From positions 1-64,000 of the forward strand of contig JAFREQ010000167.1 in NCBI GenBank assembly GCA_025331565.1: a stretch of DNA of 64,000 nucleotides, read 5' to 3'. The stretch comes from Holacanthus passer. Lineage: Eukaryota > Chordata > Actinopteri > Pomacanthidae. The notes beneath the pieces are model-generated. The model did no database searches. It was not told where the DNA came from and saw only the letters and a list, made by a program, of their open reading frames with translations. The position numbers and the translations under genes are program-made. Positions 55,020-64,000 of the stretch are shown here, in pieces; the first letter of the stretch is position 1; every line of letters begins with the position of its first letter.

Positions 55020-57590
55020 ATAATGGCCAGTTGCAAGCACAGCGAGTGAATGTTGGAGATGTTTAGAAATGTGACTCTTGTATGTTTTATGTCCCACCAC
55101 AGGCTGATGGAGAGTCAACAGCCTGTGAGCTTGTTCAGGATTATATCAAATCTTATACACATAATGCTGGTTTGACACATCTGATTCTCACCACTTGGCC
55201 CCTCATATTTCCACAGGATGTTTGCTCCCACTTCTGCAACCTAATAGGTTTTAATTCATGATCAGAATCAAATGTGGCCACTTTCCAGCAAAGCAGGCCT
55301 TGCACTGTCACTGTCCACAAAGTTGGTCTCCCGTGGATTTTAATGGGAGCTTTTCGCTATAAATTGAAATCAAAGCAATGTGATTTGTCATTGTTTACTA
55401 CCAGGATGACTAATCAGGCTTCACTGGTTGGTGACAGCGTCTGTGGTGAAGCCTCTGTGCGGCAGTGATTTGTGGTCATTTGATTCATTGTTGTCTTTGT
55501 TTGGGAGTATGAGGATGTGCACCATTAAAACATATCATACACTGATATAATCAAGTGATGGGCCCTGTTTTGAAACCTGATTCTATTTCATTACTTCAGT
55601 TCATGCTGCTCGCATGTTGCTTATTCCTCAGTCATTTGCACAAAGAGTGGGAGGAACTGGCGATAAACAGGGGACCAGAAGCTCAATTTGTGACCCAGGG
55701 ACCCCGAGGAGATGAGTCTGTCTGTGGTGGTAACTTTAGAGCTGGTTAGCGATTTCCTGCTCTCTTAAGTAAGCACATGACTTGAAGACAGCACGCATAT
55801 TGGAGGCAATTGTATTCCAGTCCTGATGACCTTGAGGACAGTTTTAGGCCTGTGGGCGTCCAGCTGTGTTTGGTGTTTTGCTGTATCATCACTGTATCAT
55901 CTGTAACATTCCAGAAAAGGACGTCCTTGTCCTTTTGTGCAGTTAGATAGATTAAAAATATTTAAAGGTCTGTTGTGAAGTGCAGGTTCTTCCATGGGAA
56001 GATGCTTCACTGCCAAGGTTTTAGACAATAAGCTTGGTGATACTGATTGACTTACTGATGGATTACTGACTTGTTATTAACAAGTCCCACGAAAAGACCA
56101 AAACAATGTGGTGAGCAGGTATTGTGTGTGTATCCAGCCTGATATATCTTATTCCTGTGTGCCATAGAGCGCCACTGTTGCACAGTTATTTAGCCACACT
56201 ATTGCACTGGGTGCCATGTTCCTTCATAACGTCAAACACGGGCACTGTTTAGTTTATTTTGAGTCCATCCCACAGCCACCTGCCTGCTGTTGTAAATACT
56301 CACTGCAACACCTAATGTGGATTAATCCACCGCTGGAGATAGTCCCCAACAGACGCACTATTTACTCTTGTTTGACTAATGTTTGCTGAAAACTACAGTG
56401 CCCAGCTGTTTTAGAAAATTACTGGGGCTCTTTTTAGAGATGTCTTAGGCCCACGTCTGCAGAATGAACCAATGTGTTGGGGACCGAGAGCCAGACACAG
56501 GAAGTCAGGGATGTCAGAAAGAATTGAGAGATGAACTAACACGTTGTTGCTTTAGGTCTTTTCATGGGATTTGTTGACATTAACAAAAATGTACAATATC
56601 GCCAGCCTTATGCATCAAGGCTTTGCTTACTGTTTGGACTGTTTCAGTGGGTTTTACAGGCCCACATATCAGTTCCTGCACACCAGCAACACTCGTCATT
56701 CATCACATTTTCTCAGTGCTTCAGAAGAAAAAGGAAGTCTGACCTTGCACAGAAGCAATCGACTGAGTTTCGCTCAGCTGAAAATTCTGTTTCAACTATG
56801 TTCTGCATGGTAGCAACCCTGTGAACACTGGTAATTACACAGAAATGTATATGCAACAAACCATATGGCAAGTAAATAATTTGTTTGTACGCGTATGTTT
56901 TTTTTTTAAACCTGACCACATGTGTTACAACTGGAGGTTTGTATTACTGATCAAATACAGAGACAGACTTACAGAATGAGACTAATTGATGTTTTCTTAA
57001 CACATCCACACTGAATTGTCTGTGGACTGAGCAGCATGGGAATGTCCCCCCACTCTTCTCCTTCAGCCACTGCTTCTGCTTGGCACTGTAACAAATGTGT
57101 CTTCAATTGCTCTGAAGCGAACCTGTCTCCTAAATTAATGATAATGATAACTCTGCATGAAAAATCCATTTGGAGAGGAGAGCCAGAGGAGAAGAAAAGA
57201 GAGGAGGGAGTGTGTGAGTGTGTGTACTGACTCCATGTATGTCTGCGAGGGGGGTAGGTGTGTGTATTATGTTCTAGATGTGCTCAGATGTGTGTGTGTG
57301 GAGAAAGTGAGGAGAATGAATCTACAGGTCCCTCATTCATTCACTTTCCTCTAAAACAATATTACAGAAGTATAACGAACCAAATTAGGAATGGATGGAA
57401 GTGAAGGATTGTGGTTCTCTTTGAAGGCAGGCATTAGTAACTGGATCAGGTTAGAGTAGTGGGGGTTTTCAAAGTAAGGTCCACAGGCCTCTAAAGGTCA
57501 CTGGGGCAGGTCCAGGGGTCCCAGAACAATAATACATCCAGTAATTTCAATATCATTTAATGAAAAGGACAATGGTCCCACTTAGAGAGT
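55020..57590. other. upstream of snap25, no gene recognised
   Basis: Ordinary A/T-rich DNA. The short open frames have no domains. A repeat-like phrase, AAAGTAAGGTCCACAGGCC, lies near 57470. Confidence 0.55.
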
Positions 57591-57599
57591 GAATATCAT

Positions 57600-58370
57600 A
57601 GGGTGAGTGTTTTTATGGGCTTTGATATCAAATCAATAGCTAAGAGCATAAATGTACTCAGATGAGGCTTATTAGCCTCACACAAATACAAAATTTGCAT
57701 CTAATATGAATGGAAATGTGTATGTGTTTGTGATATGTTTGATCAGTGGAAAAACAGGATAAACAAAAATATTCACTTTGATTAACAGGATCTATTCTAC
57801 ACATTTATCAGTGCATTGAACCAAATGCTAAAATCATCAAGCATACTAACATTCTCACAATGAAAATGAAAACTTGCAGATGTTTAGCAGGTATAATGTT
57901 AAGCACACTCCCCATCTAAGTTTACCATGTCAGCATGCAAACCTTTACTATTACTAAACAAAGACTACAGCAAAGTACAGTGGGTAGGAAGGTCGTTAGT
58001 TTCGCATGTATTACATAATAGAGTAATTGCATTATTACTAATTACAATTTATAGCTGATGGCACTAGATCAAAGATTAAGGGATCACCAAAGTTATTATA
58101 ATTTATCCTGAGGGAAACATGAACTTGTGTACCAATTTCATGACAATCCATCCAATATTTGTTGAGATATTTGACCCAAAACCACAACTGTTAACCTCAT
58201 GGTAATATTGGAGGAAAGGTCAGGGGATCACAGAAGTCATTTGCATTCATCCTCCGGGGACCACGAAGGCTATTACCAAATTTCATGGCAATCCATCAAA
58301 CTGTTGTTGAGATATTTCAGTCTAGACCAAAGTGGTGGGCTGACTGACAGACCAACATTACCACAGATCA
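57600..58370 (+). mobile_element. teleost repeat with internal tandem units (forward copy)
   Basis: GCTGATGGCACTAGATCAAA, GACAATCCATCCAATATTTG, ATGGCAATCCATCAAACTG and TTTCAGTCTAGACCAAAGTG match a widespread fish repeat. Two related units, beginning GGATCACCAAAG (58081) and GGATCACAGAAG (58225), are about 143 bp apart. Confidence 0.7.
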
Positions 58371-59146
58371 ATAAAGCAATCACATCATATATATACTCGG
58401 TATGCATTTGCCTATTTTTATTCCACAAAATTACAAGTAGTCAGTGATTCCTATTAAGTTCTATTATTAGGTGAAATGCCTTTAAGAGAGCCTTCAGATC
58501 ATTAAGGGATATTTAAGCTCTTCCCTGAAACCCACACTAATTAAATTCTTTTACAGTTAACAGCTCTTTAAGTCAAGATGACAAACCATGGCTGTTCATT
58601 GAGAGAGCATAAGAAACTGTGGGATATATGCAACAAAGAATTGTTTGACATAAGTGGAGAAATAAAGAAATGAATTGTGCAATAAAGTCCAATTTTGACA
58701 GTTTTTCACTGTTTGACTGTTTGAGCTTCATCAGATCCAAATCATTTTCATGTTGCTCTTCTAAAAAAAAAGTGCTCACAAACAAAAATCTCATTTTTAG
58801 TGTTGATTTGAAATCATCTTCTTCTTCTTTACATGTAAATATAACATCCCCTAGTTTAATTATTCTTTCAGTCATGTACTTTTTCTTCTGTCTTCCAATG
58901 ACTCAGCATATTCATCTAAAAACAAAATCCACCTTTTCTTTCTCCCACTATACCAGATTTGTGAGAGAATATTACTCAGACTTGATTCAGGTTAATCCCA
59001 TTTTAAATGCGATTCTGTTAATACTGTGAGAATTTTAAATGAATATTATCTTTTGTCTAACAAGGTTATCAGCGGTCTGAACCAGGCATTGTCAGCTTAT
59101 TGCCGGAAACATCCCCGTGGCACCGCTGCTGCTTATCTGTCACATT

Positions 59147-59321
59147 TTATCCTCCACAGAGCAGCTCCAGATTGAACATTTCGATGAAGTCTTCAAACTG
59201 CAGGTTCTCAGTTCTCTGCCTTGTGGATTTGGGAGTGAGTAGGTCACTGCCATTGAGCATTTGAGCACAATGTGATGCCTTAAGATGATTTTTATTGGGA
59301 AGAGTATAAATAAACTGAACA
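59147..59321 (-). other. exon-like open frame, unassigned
   Basis: The minus strand has an acceptor, CAATGACAG, then a 57-codon open frame with a TAA stop. It ends TENLQFEDFIEMFNLELL, CGG, stop, which looks like a C-terminal EF-hand-type helix. In mammals ANKEF1 lies next upstream of SNAP25 on the same strand and ends with a similar acidic DFDDF stretch, but the rest does not align, so the name is not used. Confidence 0.2.
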
Positions 59322-59875
59322 CTGTCATTGAGAGAATGGAATCTTCAGCAACTCATGCTTCACTTTTCTTTTCATCCATTAAAGCTTGCTGTGTTCTCAC
59401 TTTTTGCAGAGATTAAACAGAATGACTAACATTTCAGAAGAGGCCTTTGAAGTGGTTTTGCAGGGAGGGGTGTGTGCATGTGTGTGTGAAGTGTCTGGGG
59501 AACTCAGGGGATGGAGAGCTTGGCTTTAGCGCTGCTTCGTCTCACGGTCAAAGAGCAAAACACAGCAAGTGGAGGAGGAGATTAGCCGCAGCATTATCAA
59601 CCCTGTAGCAGACAAGCTCATGCACTCTGATCTCCCTCTCCCTCTCTGACTGATTTTATTCTTAATTAAACTTCACAGGGAAGATGGGAGGCTGGAGGGA
59701 GGAGAAGAGGATGGGGGTGAGCTGCGAAAGAGTGACGAGAAAAAAAAAACAATAGGCACTGGCTAAAAACAGAAAGAGAGGTGTGAAGGATCCGGAAAGG
59801 ACGAAATCGACCGAGACAGAAGTATGACATTAAAGATGAGGAGAGGCAGAGATGGAACACACTCCATGGGATGTA

Positions 59876-59904
59876 CAGAGAGAGAGAGAGAGAGAGAGTG
59901 TGTG

Positions 59905-59942
<38 letters not shown>
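59876..59942 (+). repeat. compound GA/GT microsatellite
   Basis: A GA run (59876-59898) passes directly into a GT run (59899-59942) with one GAGA interruption. Confidence 0.95.
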
Positions 59943-59944
<2 letters not shown>

Positions 59945-60123
59945 GAGAAAGAGGGCAGGATGAGAGATGAAGCCAGTCAGCCAGGCTGTGTGGTTCGGTG
60001 TGGGGGAGGGTGCTGCAGCAGGAGCAGCAGTCTTGCTGTGACTCAGCACTAAAATCTGCCTTTCTCTCTCTCTATCCCTCAAAGATCAGTCCTTAGTCAT
60101 CGTACCAAAACACACTATTAGTC

Positions 60124-60238
60124 TCATCTGGGTTTGGAGAGCTTGTCACGACGGTTCAACTCATATGATTTGGCTGCAGCGTTGAAATGTTTCATCTGAT
60201 TAACATACATGTATTTCTCTGGGTTGATTCGACATGTA
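60124..60238 (-). other. exon-like open frame, unassigned
   Basis: After the acceptor TTTCATTCAG, the frame reads TCRINPEKYMYVNQMKHF then NAAAKSYELNRRDKLSKPR and a TGA stop. Composition is protein-like and charged. No family could be named. Both this frame and the one at 59147 end in stops, so they cannot both be terminal exons of one transcript unless there are alternative ends. Confidence 0.2.
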
Positions 60239-60424
60239 CTGAATGAAATAGCAGTGAGTGCATTTAAATGTATCTTAGCTATTTGTACTACAATTTTTTT
60301 GTTAGTTTCAGAGGTGGAATTTCAGCAGGAAATATTTCACTATTAACCTCATTACACTTATCTGAGAGCTTAAGTAACTAGTTATTTTACTGATAAAGAT
60401 TTTAAACACAAAATATACATTCAT

Positions 60425-60640
60425 TATCCATCCATTAGCTATAACCATTTCTCCTCCTTTGGAGGGTCAAGGGAGGGCTGGACATTGGGCGAAAGGTACA
60501 CCCCGGGCAGATAGACAGTTCATCACAGGGCTGACACACACAGACAAGCAACCATTCACGCTCACATTCATAAATACTTACAATTTAGAGTCACCAAATA
60601 ACCATGGGGAGAACATGCTGGCAGCTGGCCGGCAGGTTCG
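60425..60640 (+). mobile_element. very abundant teleost interspersed repeat fragment
   Basis: TTATCCATCCATTAGCTATA, ACATTGGGCGAAAGGTACAC, TCATCACAGGGCTGACA and ATTTAGAGTCACCAAATAAC follow almost word for word a repeat present in thousands of copies in many fish. It ends GGGGAGAACATGCTGG. Confidence 0.8.
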
Positions 60641-60730
60641 GATCAGGTATTTTATCTTATCCAGAACATTCTAGCTGGGAGCTGCACTGCCATGCCACAA
60701 AATATAAAATCAACCTATAAAAGATAATTT

Positions 60731-60757
60731 ATGTTATGTCATGTTATGTTATGTTAT
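60731..60757 (+). repeat. TATGT pentanucleotide repeat
   Basis: Five TATGT-like units (one TATGTC), probably the tail of a retroelement. Confidence 0.8.
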
Positions 60758-60759
60758 AA

Positions 60760-62290
60760 ACAACCTCAGCCAGTAAATGATGTTTCATTTACTGTATGAC
60801 AATGCATAATATTTTTTGGCTTACTTGTCTGCAGTTTGACTAAATCTGTGAAATAAATGCAGAACAGTAAAAAAAAAGTACACTGTTTATATAATCATAC
60901 ACTAAAATGTTTTATAGCATAACTACATATACCATAACAGACTATCTAGTTCCTCCTTTCGGGACATTGTGTGTCATTTCTGATTGCATTTACCTGCAGG
61001 CCCGTTGTGTTGTTTTGCCTTTGCGGAGGCGCTGAACTGTGAGCGAATCAACAAAGACGTGCATGAAGAATAGCTTTCAGTCTCATCCAGCCCACTGGGG
61101 AGAGTGATATTCAATCTGATAATTGAGGTATTGATAGATCAGGAGTGAGTGGCGACATTGATAAGTGTGGGACTGAAGGTCTTGCATCCGATGGTGAGGA
61201 TGGTTGTCAGAGGGAGGATCGATCCACATCGATTCGCAGCTCTACACCTCATTGGCCTCTTATTTCTTGTCTTTTCTATTTTCTTTCTTCTGTTTGCCTT
61301 TTCTCTCACTTACTTTCCTCACTGTGTGTTCATCTCCTGCACCTCTCCTCTCCTCTCCTCCTTTTGTCTTTTCTGGCTAGTGTAGCACATATAACAGATG
61401 TTCGATGGCATGGAGTATTTGTGAATCAACAAAAAAAAAGCACAGGCTGAAGTTAGAAGCCTTGTGTGCAAACAGCTGAGCACAACAGAGCAGAGAGGAA
61501 CAGACTAGAACAGGACAGGGCAGGCCGAAGCAGCCGGACAGAGCAGAAAAACAGAGCACCACATGATGCAACAGAAGGTTATGTAAGTCATCAAGTACCC
61601 TAATCTAATACAACAAAACGTAGGCAAACCCTGGGTAGTGTCACATAAAGCAACACAAGATAAGGTAATGCAACATAAAGCAACACAAGGTAATGTAGCA
61701 ATATAATAGAGAGCAGGAGCAAAAGGAAACAAACGGAACAGAAGTTGCGAGGGTGCACTGGCCCAGAATCTAACGTCCCTCCTGGCTAGCTCACAGGAAG
61801 TGGCACATTACTGCCGACTGAACTCAAAATGTGCGTACTCTCAATCTCCCATATGTGCATATGGGCGTATGTAAAACTGCATATAAATGTGTGTGTGAAC
61901 AGCTGAGATTGCCCTGCTGCATGACCAGGATTGAAATGCCCAATGAGCAGACAAATGCAATGAGCTTTATATCAAGATAGGGGGAAAAAAAGACAGTTCC
62001 CTGTTTTGTTATGCCAACGAATCTCCAAAAGATGTCAACATGGCTGCACTGGAAAGGATGAGTATTGGATGAAGGAGATCAATTTAAAAGCTATTCCACT
62101 CAACCTAGTTCTGACAAATTAAATAAACAAATGCATTAAAGCTATTTGTGGAATTTGGACATTTCTGACTTTAGCAACCCCCAGTGGTGGTATGACAAAA
62201 AGACACTGTGGCAGACAGCTATGCACACTGAATCCTTCCCCATGGATCGGACCTGGAGACACTGACAACAAATGGCTTGAAAACAACACA
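60760..62290. other. upstream region, no gene recognised
   Basis: C/T-rich DNA at 61250-61380 and a short tandem (CATAAAGCAACACAAG, twice) at 61645-61690. No exon is assigned. Confidence 0.5.
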
Positions 62291-62299
62291 TAGACCTCA

Positions 62300-62900
62300 C
62301 CAATTTTCATCAGGAGTGTTAGCCATACTCGTGGAACAGCTCTAGGGATGGAGGTGTTGGATGGTTGGACCACCACTATGGTCCAGATTTGGATATATAT
62401 ACTACTATTGGATACATTGCCATAACATTCTGTGCAGACATTCATGGTCCCCAGACAATGAATCCGAATGACTTTGGTGCGTCCTTGATTTTTCATCTAA
62501 TGCCACCATGAGGTTGACCTTTGTGGTTTTAAGTGAAATGTCTCAACAACTATTGGATTGGTTGCAATGAAATTTGGTGAAGGCCATCATGCCCCCCTCA
62601 GGATGAACTGGAAATATCCCTTCACTTTTCATCTAGAGCCATTATTGGGTCAAAATGAAAACAATTCAAATACAGGGCCAAATACCCGCAAAACAGCATT
62701 CCCATTAGCCTGAGCAATACTTTACTACATGCTAACAAGTTAAACTAAGAAGGTGAACATGGTAAACATCATACCTGCTAAACATCTGTGTGCTAGCATT
62801 GTGAGAATATTAGCATGCTAGCATTAGCATTTAGCTAAAAGCTCTGCTGTGCCTAAGCCTCACACAGCTACTAGCATGAATGTCCACTGTTTGACCCATT
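62300..62900 (-). mobile_element. teleost repeat, reverse copy of the 57600 element
   Basis: On the minus strand it reads GGACCATAGTGGTGGTCCAA, CAATCCAATAGTTGTTGAG and ACTTAAAACCACAAAGGTC, in the same order as the copy at 57600-58370 but in the opposite orientation. It ends in a stretch rich in GCTAGC/AGCATG phrases. Confidence 0.7.
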
Positions 62901-63059
62901 TTACACTCAAAAACATCAGGGTTATTGGGGGTCATTTAAGAGCTGCTATAATCACATAAAAATTCTGCCGATCACGGCTTTAAATCCAAATAAGAAAGGG
63001 GAAGCTTTATATGGTGATACAATAAGGCCCAAAATTTCTGGACCCCAAACTCTTCAGTA

Positions 63060-63380
63060 TACAGCTGTCTTCACTTCCCTCAACTTTTCCTCCTTTCTAC
63101 TTCCTCACCTCCTCCTCTCCTGTTCCTTCCTCTCAACCTCTTTCTTCTCTTTCACTCACCCCTCGCCTTGCAATAACCCCCCTCCCTCCTCCACCTGCTC
63201 TCCTCCTCTCTGCCTTTTCCCTCCTCTTCATCATGCATTTCACCCCCAGGGTACGGATCAACACTCCTTTCGCCTATCTCCACTTCCCCTTTAATCTCAG
63301 TCTCCTGCCTCATCCTTCACCCCCTCTCCCCTTCTTGTCAACTCCCTTTCATCCTCCTCCCATCCCTTTATATCTTCCAT
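63060..63380 (+). repeat. pyrimidine-rich tract
   Basis: About 300 bases dominated by C and T on the plus strand, with CTCCTCC clusters. Confidence 0.8.
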
Positions 63381-63756
63381 GCGTCAGGCGTTCCCAGTAC
63401 GTGTGTGTTAGGTCAGTAAGGTCGGAATGCTGGTTGGCCAATCGCATTTGCTCTATTACCGGTACCATGTTCATATATATGTGTTTGTCATGGTACATGC
63501 TCTGCTCTGGTCTCGGTGTGTGCTCAGCATGCTGTTCACCATTTATCTCAGTATGGCTCTTCACATGTTGTGTGTGTGTTCCCTCTAAGAATCACATGCA
63601 TAGCTCTGCTCTTGTGTTAGTATGCGTTTATATGCGTATGTGTGTGTGCGTGTGTGCATGTGTGTGTATTAGGCCACTCACACTGTGATGTGCATGCAAA
63701 TGTTTCACCTCAGCAGATCGAAAGCTAGATTAGCTCCTAGTGTCTTGCACCTGCTT

Positions 63757-63770
63757 GTTGCTATGGAAAC
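63757..63770 (+). promoter_or_regulatory. X-box-like RFX motif
   Basis: GTTGCTATGGAAAC resembles the RFX X-box (GTTGCCATGGCAAC). A single near-match; function is not shown. Confidence 0.25.
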
Positions 63771-64000
63771 TGGGTATCCTCTGTGTGTCACCTGTGCCCA
63801 TGTTTGGTCTGGTTTCCTGCTCCTTTTTATCAGCTTCCCCTCACTCTTTCTCTCTCCCTCTCTTGTCCTAATTTACTGTCTGTGTCTCTCTCCCTCTCTC
63901 GACAATCCAAACCATGCTTGCTGAAACAGAAACACACATACACATACACACACACAAACACACACACACAAAGTCACGTTTCCATCACTTCAGGGTACCT

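Noticed and set aside
59160..59234. Plus-strand 75-nt exon candidate (TCCACAG ... GTGAGT)
   Set aside because: Two frames are open and neither resembles a known protein; the minus-strand frame over the same bases ends in a stop and looks more protein-like.
60997..61070. Plus-strand frame after TACCTGCAG (FAFAEALNCERINKD)
   Set aside because: The opposite strand shows an equally good splice-bounded frame. With 24 codons, chance is the simplest explanation.

Overview
The window looks like nuclear DNA of a teleost fish, most likely a percomorph. The evidence is a spliced vertebrate gene with GT-AG introns, many degraded interspersed repeats of kinds common in bony fish (L2/CR1-like LINE tails, a tRNA-derived SINE, several short teleost repeat families) and abundant CA, GA, ATCC and TA microsatellites. 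There are no bacterial operons, CRISPR arrays, rRNA genes or phage genes.

One gene is recognisable with certainty: snap25, the neuronal t-SNARE SNAP-25, on the minus strand. Its coding exons lie at 37837-37766 (exon 2, start codon), 35217-35176 (3), 30529-30481 (4), 27425-27308 (5b), 27086-26969 (5a), 22531-22412 (6), 21567-21423 (7) and 20335-20267 (8, stop). With one copy of exon 5 the parts add up to 615 nt, which is 204 codons plus a stop, with no frameshift or internal stop. A non-coding first exon is proposed at about 54925-54740, inside a CpG-rich stretch at 53150-54950 with a TATA-like box, a palindromic CRE and a YY1-like site. Intron 1 would then be about 16.9 kb. The 3' UTR runs to about 18751 and has several possible polyadenylation signals. 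Exons 5b and 5a are mutually exclusive cassettes of 118 nt each, separated by only 221 nt. They encode the segment with the palmitoylated cysteines, so this pair is the main regulatory point of the locus.

The left part (1-18.7 kb) holds no complete gene. It is a mosaic of LINE 3' tails, a broken LINE reverse transcriptase (15640-16530), a nested insertion (14097-14634), a perfect 16-bp hairpin (15093-15128) and a possible first exon of a gene that would leave the window on the left (1225-1420, minus strand). A membrane-protein-like frame with two stops lies at 7858-8039. The right part (55-64 kb) is upstream of snap25. It holds two copies of one teleost repeat in opposite orientation, another very common teleost repeat, microsatellites, pyrimidine-rich DNA, and two exon-like open frames on the minus strand (59147-59321, 60124-60238) that I could not assign.

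I found no undescribed multi-gene system. The points most worth following are the architecture around exons 5b/5a, the tandem splice acceptor five bases before the start codon, the inverted repeat pair in intron 1, the nested insertion and the unassigned exon-like frames. Repeat assignments rest on remembered consensus-like phrases and were not searched.
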